NCBI GenBank assembly: GCA_964463695.1
Contig: CAYXCZ010000003.1
Span: forward strand, 1 to 64,000
DNA: 64,000 nucleotides
Reading direction: 5' to 3'
Source: JALNZU01 sp964463695
Lineage (GTDB): Bacteria; Bacteroidota; Bacteroidia; Bacteroidales; F082
Shown here piece by piece: positions 28,666-37,507 of the stretch (position 1 is its first letter; every line of letters begins with the position of its first letter). The translations under genes were made by a program, and so were the position numbers. The notes under the pieces are model-generated. The model saw only the letters and a list, made by a program, of their open reading frames with translations, had not been told where the DNA came from and ran no database searches.

Positions 28666-29085
28666 TTATTTACGAAAGTATCTGTCAACTGAATATTTTC
28701 CTGAACCCAGAATAAGCAAGGTAATATATCCAATCAGATAGAGAAGTGCCATTTCTTTTTTTGCAAAGGAGTGGCCGGCGTGAACCATAAATATGGCAAC
28801 AGCCATTGTTATAATCTGCGGGATGACGGCCAGGCGTGTTGCTAATCCAGCTATCACAAACAGAGAACAAATAACCTCGGCAAACACAGCAAGAATAAGA
28901 GAAACCATTACCCCTAAACCTAAAGGATCAGGGAAACTGATGTCTTCCTGCGAAAGCAACCGCATCAGCTTTGGCCAACCGTGTGTAAGCATAAAAGCCG
29001 AAAGCAAGATTCTATAAAATAATAGCCAAACATGAAGTAATCCTTCATGGTATTTTATCGAAAATAAGCTCATCTTTTTTTTCAT
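28666..29085 (-). CDS. DoxX family membrane protein
   Basis: A 139-residue protein with four predicted membrane helices. Family marks are YRILLSAFMLTHGWPKL in the first helix and a later VHAGHSFAKKEMALLYLIGY in the C-terminal pair. DoxX-like proteins are small inner-membrane proteins of uncertain function, some linked to quinone or thiosulfate redox chemistry. It is convergent with the S24 regulator (30 bases apart) and divergent from acs. No operon partner. Confidence 0.85.
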   Translation of the reverse strand: MKKKMSLFSIKYHEGLLHVWLLFYRILLSAFMLTHGWPKLMRLLSQEDISFPDPLGLGVMVSLILAVFAEVICSLFVIAGLATRLAVIPQIITMAVAIFMVHAGHSFAKKEMALLYLIGYITLLILGSGKYSVDRYFRK

Positions 29086-29232
29086 TTAAACTATCCTTCT
29101 ATTATTCAACGTATTGTAGCTCATCATTTATTTGTCGAACAAAAATAACAGAATTAGGCAACGTATGTTTTTTCCTCGCAAAAAAAACTATTTTTACGTC
29201 TCCAATATTTTTTAACCTAAAAAACGATCCAT

Positions 29233-31140
29233 ATGATCCCAAAAATTTCAACATTAGGTGGCTATATCTTTGAATATCAGAAAAGTGTAACCAACCCTAC
29301 TGGTTTCTGGTCAAATATTGCCGACAGCTTCTATTGGCGAAAAAAGTGGGATCAAACCCTCGAGTGGGACTTTACTAAAGGCCATGTGAGGTGGTATGAG
29401 GGGGCTAAATTAAATATTACAGAAAATATTTTTGAACGCCACATGTTTTTCAGGGGACAACAGCCTGCCATCATTTGGGAACCTAACGACCCATCTGAAG
29501 CACATCGTACCCTCACCTACGAAGCATTGTTTCTGGAAACCAAGAAGTTTGCTAATGTTTTGCTCGCATCAGGCATTAAAAAAGGAGATCGTGTAGCTAT
29601 TTATATGCCGATGGTACCCGAACTTGTTGTTTCGATGCTGGCATGTGCACGAATCGGAGCTATACACTCTGTGACATTTGCGGGATTTTCAGCACAGTCG
29701 CTTAGCGAACGCCTACAAGATGCAGGAGCAAAGCTACTTATAACATCTGACGGAGGATTCAGAGGATCTAAAACAATCCCTATCAAACAAATTGCTGACG
29801 AAGCAATGAGTAGTTGTAAATGCGTGAGCAAGGCCATTGTATTACGCCGTACCGGAGAAAATGTGCCTATGATAGCCGGACGCGACTTCTGGTGGCATGA
29901 GCTGATGGAAAACAGCTCAGTTGAAAATGCGGCTGAAACTATGGATGCCGAAGACCCGCTATTTATTTTATATACGAGCGGGTCAACCGGAAAACCCAAG
30001 GGGCTGGTTCATTCAACAGCCGGCTATATGGTTTATTCAGCATACACTTTCAGGAACATTTTCCAGTATGGAGATGGGGACATCTATTTTTGCTCTGCTG
30101 ATATTGGCTGGATCACCGGTCATAGTTATCTTGTTTACGGACCATTACTTGCCGGAGCTACAAGTCTGATGTTTGAAGGTGTGCCTACATGGCCCGATGC
30201 CGGCCGTTTTTGGGAAATTATTGATAAACACCATGTGAATCAATTTTATACAGCACCAACAGCCATACGATCTCTTATGGCATTAGGAATGGAATGGCTT
30301 GAAAGCAAAAATCTTAGCTCGCTAAAAGTGCTTGGAACGGTTGGTGAGCCAATCAATGAAGCTGCATGGCATTGGTATCATGACCATATCGGCAAGAACC
30401 GCTGCCCAATCGTTGACACGTGGTGGCAAACCGAAACCGGTGGCATTATGATCAGTCCTTATGCAGGTATTACCCCAACGAAGCCTTCATACGCCACATT
30501 ACCGGTAATGGGTATTCAGCCGATGATCGTAGATCCCGAAGGTAAACAACTGATGGGCAACAGCGTTGAAGGGAACCTTTGTATTGGCTACCCCTGGCCT
30601 GGAATGGCACGTACCATATGGGGTGATCACGACAGATTTGTAAAAACGTATTTCAGCACTTATCCTGGCTTGTACTTCACCGGCGACGGCGTAAAGCGCG
30701 ATGAAGACGGTTATTACCGCATTCTTGGTCGTGTTGATGATGTGATTAATGTTTCAGGACATCGTTTAGGTACCGCTGAGATCGAAAACGCCATCAATGA
30801 ACACCCATTAATAGATGAATCGGCCGTTGTGGGGTTCCCTCATCCAATCAAGGGACAAGGAATTTATGCATATGTCGTTTGTCCTCAGTTTAGTACCGGA
30901 GGTGAGGAAGGAATCAGAAATTCAATTATGCTTGCAGTAAGTCATATGATTGGACCTTTTGCCCGTCCAGATAAAATTCAGATTGTAAGTGGATTGCCTA
31001 AAACACGATCAGGAAAAATCATGCGCCGGATTCTTATGAAAATTGCTGAGGGAAAAACAAGTGAATTTGGTGATACAAGTACACTTCTTGACCCTGAGAT
31101 TGTAAATGAAATCGTAAAAGGATCAGAATCAATTCGTTAG
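29233..31140 (+). CDS. acs: Acetyl-CoA synthetase (AMP-forming)
   Basis: A 635-residue adenylate-forming enzyme that activates acetate to acetyl-CoA with ATP. It has the AMP-binding motif YTSGSTGKPKGLVHS (about residues 245-260), DTWWQTETGG, YFTGDGVKRDEDGYYRILGR and the C-terminal PKTRSGKIMRR, whose lysine is the catalytic and acetylation-controlled residue. Length is near the usual 630-660. The start ATG follows an A-rich leader. It probably feeds acetate into central metabolism beside pckA and ppdK. Propionyl-CoA synthetase is a close alternative, but the tryptophan in DTWWQTE favours acetate. Confidence 0.93.
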   Translation: MIPKISTLGGYIFEYQKSVTNPTGFWSNIADSFYWRKKWDQTLEWDFTKGHVRWYEGAKLNITENIFERHMFFRGQQPAIIWEPNDPSEAHRTLTYEALFLETKKFANVLLASGIKKGDRVAIYMPMVPELVVSMLACARIGAIHSVTFAGFSAQSLSERLQDAGAKLLITSDGGFRGSKTIPIKQIADEAMSSCKCVSKAIVLRRTGENVPMIAGRDFWWHELMENSSVENAAETMDAEDPLFILYTSGSTGKPKGLVHSTAGYMVYSAYTFRNIFQYGDGDIYFCSADIGWITGHSYLVYGPLLAGATSLMFEGVPTWPDAGRFWEIIDKHHVNQFYTAPTAIRSLMALGMEWLESKNLSSLKVLGTVGEPINEAAWHWYHDHIGKNRCPIVDTWWQTETGGIMISPYAGITPTKPSYATLPVMGIQPMIVDPEGKQLMGNSVEGNLCIGYPWPGMARTIWGDHDRFVKTYFSTYPGLYFTGDGVKRDEDGYYRILGRVDDVINVSGHRLGTAEIENAINEHPLIDESAVVGFPHPIKGQGIYAYVVCPQFSTGGEEGIRNSIMLAVSHMIGPFARPDKIQIVSGLPKTRSGKIMRRILMKIAEGKTSEFGDTSTLLDPEIVNEIVKGSESIR

Positions 31141-31141
31141 T

Positions 31142-31945
31142 TTACCTAAACATAAATGAAACCCTAAAAGAGATTCGGTTGTAATTCGTGTAAACTCTTT
31201 TCTTCATATAATCAGTTGATGATAACCAGTAGTAATACTGATAGCTGTTGTATGACAACTCTTGATGATGGTATCCGAGGCTGATCAAAAAAGCGTCGCT
31301 TTGACCAACAGGAATCAGTAATCCCACTTCAGGAGAGATAAGTGCCCCTCCATAGGTTTTTCCAATATCGTTGGAATAATAGTCATTTACCTGGTCTTCT
31401 TTTTTAAGTGATATTCCATACCCAAGTTTTAACGAAGCAAAAGGTATTACCCTATCCTTCTTAAAAAGATATTTTACTTCTGTAAATAGAGGTAATACGC
31501 TCCATTCATAGTGTTCATATCCTATTCCTAATCCGGTAAATACCTGCGGATGAAAATAATATCCATTAACTATTGTTAGCGAAGGAACCGGAACATTATC
31601 ATTCCGGCCTTCGCCAAACAATAGGGCTAGTGAGCTTAAGTTATAATATCCCCTCTTGTTTAAAGAGAAAAAATTCTCTTTTACATAAGGTTGTATGGTA
31701 TCCAAATCGTTCTGTTGAATGATTCGAATCCCACATTCGTTTTCAAAATAAATCCTATTCAGGCTGTCATTACTTATAATTCTTCCATAAAGCACTTCAC
31801 CATTTTTTAATGTAAGCGCTGATTTTTTATTCGACTGGGCTCTTAGCGACTGAGTATTTGTCAAAAGAAATAACAAGGCGATGCCAATAATAAGCAAGCC
31901 TTTGACTTTAAAGGTGAACTGCAAGAATTTTACATCAACTCTCAT
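31142..31945 (-). CDS. Predicted outer-membrane beta-barrel protein
   Basis: A 267-residue protein counted from the ATG at 31945, which places a signal peptide at the N-terminus (basic start, GLLIIGIALLFLLTN, cleavage near LRAQ). The mature N-terminal part has a short domain that reads as in surface-protein control proteins (LKNGEVLYGRII). Beyond about residue 100 there are alternating aromatic strands (YYFHPQVFTGLGIGYEHYEW) ending in phenylalanine-arginine, as outer-membrane barrels do. An earlier start at 31984 is less likely. It starts 8 bases after a 63-codon frame, so the two may be coupled. The function is unknown. Confidence 0.65.
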   Translation of the reverse strand: MRVDVKFLQFTFKVKGLLIIGIALLFLLTNTQSLRAQSNKKSALTLKNGEVLYGRIISNDSLNRIYFENECGIRIIQQNDLDTIQPYVKENFFSLNKRGYYNLSSLALLFGEGRNDNVPVPSLTIVNGYYFHPQVFTGLGIGYEHYEWSVLPLFTEVKYLFKKDRVIPFASLKLGYGISLKKEDQVNDYYSNDIGKTYGGALISPEVGLLIPVGQSDAFLISLGYHHQELSYNSYQYYYWLSSTDYMKKRVYTNYNRISFRVSFMFR

Positions 31946-31953
31946 ATAAACAG

Positions 31954-32145
31954 TTACCAAAGAGAAACCTGATTCAGCTTCCACAATTTGCTTAAGTGTT
32001 TGCGCAAATTATGCTGCCCTCCCAAGCGGTTATTCCATGCTGTTGGTTGGTTTCCCATGAGCTTTCTGAGTGGTGACAGTTGCCATAAAACCCCCTCGGC
32101 TGTGCCGGTGCTTTGAGGTTCTTTTTTCCAGAAGTTTAGTTTCAT
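31954..32145 (-). CDS. Possible 63-residue basic protein
   Basis: A short frame beginning MKLNFWKKEPQSTGTAEG, with several tryptophans and lysines and no family I know. In its favour: it lies between a terminator and the barrel gene, its start follows an A-rich leader like other genes here, and its stop lies 8 bases before the barrel start. Against: no recognisable domain and no clear promoter. It could be a small protein or a leader peptide for the downstream gene. Confidence 0.35.
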   Translation of the reverse strand: MKLNFWKKEPQSTGTAEGVLWQLSPLRKLMGNQPTAWNNRLGGQHNLRKHLSKLWKLNQVSLW

Positions 32146-32152
32146 TGTTGTA

Positions 32153-32193
32153 AGTTTTAAAAAATCTGCTGCCTTCGGAACCCGAAGGCAGCA
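32153..32193 (-). terminator. Strong terminator of the sigma/LVIVD operon
   Basis: A perfect 13-bp inverted repeat (CTGCTGCCTTCGG at 32165-32177, CCGAAGGCAGCAG at 32181-32193) with a 3-base loop. On the minus strand it is followed by a T-run (complement of 32157-32163). It lies 50 bases past the LVIVD gene. Confidence 0.88.
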
Positions 32194-32243
32194 GTTGGAT
32201 CATCGATCCGTGTATATGAACGAAAATGGTTAGTGAATACTTT

Positions 32244-33536
32244 TTAAGGTTTAACAATCGGTATTTGACTGATTAAATGAAGGTTACTTAAATCTGTATA
32301 ATCATATTGATATAAGCCGTCTGCTCCAATCATCATCAGCACACCATCCAATGGTATAACATCATAACTTTTAATATCAGGGAAGTGAGCCAATTGGTGT
32401 AAATGAATCTCCATAGGGTCTGTTGCATCAAAAACTTTTAATCCCGCATCACCATCACACACGAAAAGAACCTTGTCATCAATTCCAAGTCCATGTGGAT
32501 TAAAAAAAGGATAGGATTTTACCAGAAACGGATTTTCGATTGATGAAATATCTACCACATCCAATTGGTCCACCATGTTATTGCAATTGTTACCCGATCG
32601 TAATGTTACATAAGCATAATTACCATCAACAACAACCGGATCACATGAGCTAATATGCTCAAAAACAGATACAAAAGCAGGAATTGCAGGATTTTCTAAA
32701 CTATACACCAGCATCCCTGTTGTTGTTCCAAGGAACAATTTACCTTCAAACGGATAAATTGTTTCAACCGTACGGCTTAGCTCAACTTCTGTACCTAGAG
32801 CCATTCCAGGTGTATTTTGAATATTAAAAACTTTTATTGCGTTATTATGGACTGCATATAAATAATCAGCGATGATTGTAAATCTTGCCATTGAGCCTCC
32901 GACTCCTATTGCAGAACCAACAAGACTAACATCGGATGATCCAAGTTGTGGAACGCCAATTTCGTCCAAATACAGTCGGTTACCTTTTGAACCAGTACCT
33001 TTTTCAATGACTTCAGTTACCTCTTTTTTCTCCCATCCTACTACCACTCCTTTTTCAAAATCTAATCCATAAACAGGGTATGCGATATCCATTGCAGGTA
33101 TAACATTTGGAAAAACTCCTTCAATACGATCTATTTCAACTGGATTCAACGGATCGGTGATATCTATTGCTACCATATCTATAAAGCTGTCAGCAAACAA
33201 AATGTTACCTTTTATTGCAATATCCACATTTCCTGGAATTACAATAAAACTAACAAACTGAGGTGCAGCAGGATTTGTATTGTTTATAACATGAACTCCT
33301 TGCTGATTCTCATTTATAAAAAGAAAATTATCGTAGAAATACATTTTCCCGGGTTGAGAAAGCTGTTGAGGTGCGGTACGTTTCACTGATGCTCTAAACT
33401 CAGCATAATCCATATACACAGGCACGTTGGCCACATAGGTCAATTCTTCATATACTTTGTCCTGGCAGGCTGTAAAACCTCCAAAAAGTCCAAATATCAG
33501 AAGAAAAAAGAAACCAGAGCGAAATGCTATTTTCAT
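32244..33536 (-). CDS. LVIVD-repeat lipoprotein
   Basis: A 430-residue predicted lipoprotein: hydrophobic N-terminus, lipobox GFTAC with Cys24. The rest is a repeated beta-propeller in which each blade has the pattern of LVIVD repeats (IAIKGNILFADSFIDMVAID, LNPVEIDRIEG, LDVVDISSIENPFLVKSY, LKVFDATDP). LVIVD proteins are common at the Bacteroidota surface with no known biochemical role. It is the third gene of an ECF sigma operon (57 bases after the anti-sigma-like gene) and is closed by a strong terminator. It may therefore be a target or sensor of that system. Confidence 0.82.
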   Translation of the reverse strand: MKIAFRSGFFFLLIFGLFGGFTACQDKVYEELTYVANVPVYMDYAEFRASVKRTAPQQLSQPGKMYFYDNFLFINENQQGVHVINNTNPAAPQFVSFIVIPGNVDIAIKGNILFADSFIDMVAIDITDPLNPVEIDRIEGVFPNVIPAMDIAYPVYGLDFEKGVVVGWEKKEVTEVIEKGTGSKGNRLYLDEIGVPQLGSSDVSLVGSAIGVGGSMARFTIIADYLYAVHNNAIKVFNIQNTPGMALGTEVELSRTVETIYPFEGKLFLGTTTGMLVYSLENPAIPAFVSVFEHISSCDPVVVDGNYAYVTLRSGNNCNNMVDQLDVVDISSIENPFLVKSYPFFNPHGLGIDDKVLFVCDGDAGLKVFDATDPMEIHLHQLAHFPDIKSYDVIPLDGVLMMIGADGLYQYDYTDLSNLHLISQIPIVKP

Positions 33537-33593
33537 TGTTGCGCTTATTATGATCCTCAGACGGTATCAGAGCGCAAACCGTTGCATTTATTA

Positions 33594-34880
33594 TTAAAAA
33601 TTCAGACGAATACCTGTTTGAAACACGGGCCAGGTCATTTTTGCTGATCTCAGGTTAAAAGGTTGTGTACTATTAAGGTAAAAAATCTGTAATCCCGCCT
33701 CACCGTATAAACTAACATTCTGATAAATACTCACATCACATCCAATTGAAGATAGTGTAGAAAGCTGAAATCCAGGGATACGCATTCCATTTTGATCCGA
33801 TTCAAATAAAATACCTTTTTCAAAGCGCATGCTTTTATTTACAGCTCTCACTCCTTTTTCGACCATAACAGATTGCTGAAGATAACCAACAAAGCGTTTT
33901 GATTGTAAAAAGTCCCAACGTGCCCCTAGTGGCAGGCCAACATAATAAAGTGTTCTAAGGTATTCGCTATGAATATCTTCCATTAATACAGTTTTTGTAA
34001 GAACACTTAAGGTTGTGTAGGTTAGTCCTGTTTCCATGCTAAAACGTTTACTAACTTTATAACTAAACTTTAGACCTAAAGTTAGAGGCGGGCGAATGTC
34101 AGTACGCTCAATTTCTTCATAAAAGCTTGTTTCATAAGCCATATCAGATTGGAATACATCATTCCGATACCGAACATTAGTGTTTTCATACAGCAACTCA
34201 TTTGCAGTAACTGTACCGCCTGGAACGCTTCCATAGGCAAGAGAAATGTTTATTTTTTCTTGTTCCCATGCGTCGATGCGCAACTCATCTTCCAAAACGA
34301 AGTCATTTGGGCGTTTTATCAGTTGTTGAGCTAATCGTATTCTAGCTAAACGTTCTTGTTCAGCAAGTTGTTGGTCATCTGTTGTAATATCACTTGTTTC
34401 TGTCAAATTCTCAATGATGCTTCCCGGAATTTGATCATTATTATGATTAATAAATTCAACGACATCAGTCGCAACTGGCCCATCATTTGCTGCAAGTTGA
34501 TTCACATTACTGATGGAATTATAATCACTTACATTTACTGGTGAGTTATATATCTCTGATTTTGATTTAGATATATCAACAAATTGCGCTTTTGACTTAA
34601 CGTTTAGATCATTTTCAATAGCTGGAGATTCAATAGAATGTGCAGATTCTGATACTATTGCAGGAAGTTTGGCAGGGTCTTGAAAAATATAGGTAAGTGG
34701 AAGCAAACTAATTAAAAGAAGCGCCACAGCTGCCGCGCTGTACCAAAGGTATCGAGTGCGCTTTTTTCTATGGATAGCAGACGCAATATTATCCCATACA
34801 TGTTCAGGTGGGACAACCTGCAATTGATGCAAGTTGGAGCGGAATAAATCTCTCAGTTCATCTTTCTTCATTTCCATCAC
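33594..34880 (-). CDS. Anti-sigma-like membrane protein with barrel-like C-domain
   Basis: A 428-residue protein. A short acidic N-terminal cytoplasmic part (LRDLFRSNLHQLQVVPPEHVWDN split over residues 8-30) precedes a basic patch and one membrane helix at about 44-66 (YSAAAVALLLISLLPLTYIF). Residues 70-190 are low-complexity, polar and probably unstructured. Residues of about 215-428 look like an outer-membrane porin-type beta domain ending INLNF/IRLNF. The N-terminal layout plus a 4-base overlap with the ECF sigma gene marks it as the probable anti-sigma partner. How one chain would span inner membrane and periplasm to a barrel is unclear. Confidence 0.72.
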   Translation of the reverse strand: MMEMKKDELRDLFRSNLHQLQVVPPEHVWDNIASAIHRKKRTRYLWYSAAAVALLLISLLPLTYIFQDPAKLPAIVSESAHSIESPAIENDLNVKSKAQFVDISKSKSEIYNSPVNVSDYNSISNVNQLAANDGPVATDVVEFINHNNDQIPGSIIENLTETSDITTDDQQLAEQERLARIRLAQQLIKRPNDFVLEDELRIDAWEQEKINISLAYGSVPGGTVTANELLYENTNVRYRNDVFQSDMAYETSFYEEIERTDIRPPLTLGLKFSYKVSKRFSMETGLTYTTLSVLTKTVLMEDIHSEYLRTLYYVGLPLGARWDFLQSKRFVGYLQQSVMVEKGVRAVNKSMRFEKGILFESDQNGMRIPGFQLSTLSSIGCDVSIYQNVSLYGEAGLQIFYLNSTQPFNLRSAKMTWPVFQTGIRLNF

Positions 34881-35410
34881 GCCTGTTCTTTTTTATTCAA
34901 CTTATGCTGTAACCATTGACGGGCTCTTGAATACTGGGATTTCGATGTACCTTCACTAATGTGCATGATAGCAGCAATTTCCTGATGAGTGTAGCCTTCA
35001 ATAGCATACAAATTAAATACCGTTCTAAACCCTGTTGGCAATGTTTGAATCAGCTGCAGCAATTCGTCTGCATTGATCTGATCCATTAGTTGCACAGCAT
35101 CATATTCTTTATTCAGCGCTGTTTCTACGTCAACACTATTTTTAAAGACATCCATCTTTCGTAGCTTTTCCAGCGCTGTATTTACAACAATTCTTCTTAC
35201 CCAACCTTCAAGAGAACCTTCGTGCCGAAATTTATCCAGATGTGTGAAAACCCTGATAAACCCCTCCTGAAGATAATCTTGTGCTGTATCCTGATCTTTG
35301 GCATACCGAAGACATACTCCGTACATCTTGGGCGCAAACATATCATAAAGCCTTTTTTGAGCTTTTACGTCGCCTTTTAGACATTCGGTTAACAGCTGTT
35401 TTTCATCCAT
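34877..35410 (-). CDS. ECF-type RNA polymerase sigma factor
   Basis: A 177-residue sigma-70 family protein with only regions 2 and 4. Region 2 includes YAKDQDTAQDYLQEGFIRVF (about residues 36-55) and region 4 is an HTH with YAIEGYTHQEIAAIMHISEG (about residues 132-151). Its stop overlaps the start of the anti-sigma-like gene by 4 bases, the usual coupling for such pairs. It heads an operon with that gene and the LVIVD lipoprotein. A minus-strand TACTTTTG lies at 35572-35579, about 160 bases upstream. Confidence 0.9.
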   Translation of the reverse strand: MDEKQLLTECLKGDVKAQKRLYDMFAPKMYGVCLRYAKDQDTAQDYLQEGFIRVFTHLDKFRHEGSLEGWVRRIVVNTALEKLRKMDVFKNSVDVETALNKEYDAVQLMDQINADELLQLIQTLPTGFRTVFNLYAIEGYTHQEIAAIMHISEGTSKSQYSRARQWLQHKLNKKEQA

Positions 35411-35729
35411 TCATTATCATAACAACGAAAAACAACTATTTACAGCTAAAAGCAGATGCTATGTTTAAGCAAAAAGTTGCATCCATCTTTTGTGTTTTAT
35501 TAACAAATAGTCGATTATCAGGTTTATTTTTCTGTCACCATCAGGGATTCTTAACTAATGTGTGACATCGACAAAAGTAAAAATATTCCTATTTCAAACG
35601 GAGAATCAAAAACATTTTAGGTCAAACCAGAAAAAAAGAAGAGAGTTTTAAGCTCCCTTCTTTTTAAAAGATAAAGAATTTTGTGTCAACCCACTCCAAT
35701 TGAAGTAGTTGAAAAAAATAGCTTACAAA
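35411..35729. other. 319-base region between the ECF operon and pckA
   Basis: Contains the pckA terminator (35633-35665) and a minus-strand TAnnTTTG match at 35572-35579 that may serve the ECF operon. No coding frame is convincing. Confidence 0.5.
35633..35665 (-). terminator. Terminator of pckA
   Basis: AAAAAGAAGAGAG at 35633-35645 pairs with CTCCCTTCTTTTT at 35653-35665 with one mismatch and a 7-base loop, 64 bases past the pckA stop. Confidence 0.7.
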
Positions 35730-37346
35730 TTAAGTCAACGGTCCGGCACCAACCAAACGTTTTCCTTCTTCAGTATCAGTGTATTTATCGAAGTTTTCGA
35801 TAAACATTTTAGCAAGTTCATTGGCTTTTTTGTCGAACTCAGCCGGATCAGCATAAGTATTACGCGTAAAAAGTATATTTGAATCAACTCCTTCGAGCTC
35901 TGTTGGCACTTCAAGTCGGAAGCGCGGAGTAATACGGGTTGGAGCATTTTCGATGCTACCATCGAGTATTGCATCAATAATGGCACGGGTAGCTTTAATG
36001 GAGATACGTTTTCCGGTTCCATTCCAGCCAGTATTTACCAGATATGCTTTTGCACCAACTGCTTCCATGCGTTTAACAAGTTCAACAGCATATTTTGTGG
36101 GGTGCAAAGCGAGGAATGCATTTCCAAAACATGCAGAGAATGTAGGTTGAGGCGAAGTTACACCACGCTCAGTTCCAGCTAGTTTAGCAGTAAACCCGGA
36201 AAGAAAATGATACTTTGTCTGATCGCTGCTTAATTTTGCAACAGGAGGAAGTACGCCAAAAGCATCAGCGGTAAGGAAAATTACCTTGGTTGCGTGTCCA
36301 CCTTTCGATACAGGTTTAACGATGTTATCAATATGAAAAATAGGATAAGAAACCCTTGTATTTTCTGTTTTGGCCTTGCTGTCAAAGTCGATTGAGCCAT
36401 CTTCTCTCACCACAAGATTTTCCAAAAGTGCATCCCTGCGAATGGCATGAAAAATATCCGGTTCGTTTTCTTCACTCAGGTTGATACATTTGGCATAACA
36501 GCCACCTTCAAAATTAAAAACGCCGTCATCATCCCAGCCATGCTCATCGTCGCCAATCAACATGCGTTTCGGATCGGCTGAAAGGGTTGTTTTTCCAGTT
36601 CCTGACAATCCAAAGAAAATAGCAACATCACCTGCTTTCCCCATGTTTGCTGAGCAATGCATTGAAGCAATGCCCTTTAGGGGAAGATAATAGTTCATCA
36701 TGGTAAAAATTCCCTTTTTCATTTCGCCGCCATACCAGCTGCCACCTATTAGCGACATCCGTTGGGTAAGATTGAAAACTACGAAATTTTCGGAGTTCAT
36801 CTCCATTTCTTTCCAATCTGGGTTAACCGTTTTTGAAGCATTCAAAACAACAAAATCAGGAATAAATTCAGCTAATTCTTCTGCTGTAGGACGGATAAAC
36901 ATGTTTTTTACGAAATGCGCCTGCCATGCTACCTCAACTACAAAGCGTACTTTGAGACGTGTATCTGGGTTGGCTCCTGCATATGCATCCATTACATAAA
37001 TATCTTTATCACTTAATTGCTTGGATGCTATTGATTTAAGCTTATCCCATTTAGCTGGATCGAGGGGTCGGTTATCATTTTTACCTTGTGTTGACCACCA
37101 AACAGTATCTTTAGAAACATCATCATATACGATGTATTTATCTTTAGGAGAGCGTCCAGTAAAGACACCTGTATCTACTGAAACGGCTCCAGTATCTGTC
37201 ACAAAACCTTTTTCAAAGCCTTCCAAACCTGACGCGGTTTCGTGCTGAAAAAGCTCCTCATAAGAGCTGTTGTGAAATATTTTACGGACATCGGAGATGC
37301 CATATTGTGCCAGTTCAGTCCTGAGCACTTCTTCGTTTTTAAACAT
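35730..37346 (-). CDS. pckA: Phosphoenolpyruvate carboxykinase (ATP)
   Basis: A 538-residue enzyme converting oxaloacetate and ATP to PEP, CO2 and ADP (in many anaerobes it runs in the carboxylating direction). Signature sites are TGRSPKDKYIV near residue 65, the kinase-1a loop GLSGTGKTTLSADP at about 245, the metal/ATP motif GDDEHGWDDDGVFNFEGG, and the adenine-binding NTGWNGTGK region near 440. Length matches the ATP-type family. It has its own promoter and terminator. Central to gluconeogenesis from the amino acids and acetate that neighbouring genes handle. Confidence 0.96.
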   Translation of the reverse strand: MFKNEEVLRTELAQYGISDVRKIFHNSSYEELFQHETASGLEGFEKGFVTDTGAVSVDTGVFTGRSPKDKYIVYDDVSKDTVWWSTQGKNDNRPLDPAKWDKLKSIASKQLSDKDIYVMDAYAGANPDTRLKVRFVVEVAWQAHFVKNMFIRPTAEELAEFIPDFVVLNASKTVNPDWKEMEMNSENFVVFNLTQRMSLIGGSWYGGEMKKGIFTMMNYYLPLKGIASMHCSANMGKAGDVAIFFGLSGTGKTTLSADPKRMLIGDDEHGWDDDGVFNFEGGCYAKCINLSEENEPDIFHAIRRDALLENLVVREDGSIDFDSKAKTENTRVSYPIFHIDNIVKPVSKGGHATKVIFLTADAFGVLPPVAKLSSDQTKYHFLSGFTAKLAGTERGVTSPQPTFSACFGNAFLALHPTKYAVELVKRMEAVGAKAYLVNTGWNGTGKRISIKATRAIIDAILDGSIENAPTRITPRFRLEVPTELEGVDSNILFTRNTYADPAEFDKKANELAKMFIENFDKYTDTEEGKRLVGAGPLT

Positions 37347-37388
37347 AAATGCTGTTATTAAGTTTTACTTCGTGGTTTGATTAGGATG

Positions 37389-37417
37389 CAAAGTTAATAA
37401 TTCAGTTGAAAGCACAA
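37389..37417 (-). promoter_or_regulatory. Promoter of pckA (TTG-N18-TAACTTTG)
   Basis: On the minus strand TTG (complement of 37415-37417) is followed after 18 bases by TAACTTTG (complement of 37389-37396), 43 bases before the pckA start. The spacer is one base short of ideal. Confidence 0.6.
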
Positions 37418-37507
37418 ACGATTGCGGCAATAAATTCATGTAGTGATTTGTTTAGATATGTGTAGCAATTTTCCAGGTTAAACTAACTGGTTGGTTTGAA
37501 ATTTATT

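Noticed and set aside
29601..29999. 132-codon minus-strand frame opposite acs
   Set aside because: A shadow of the acs coding sequence; no independent evidence.
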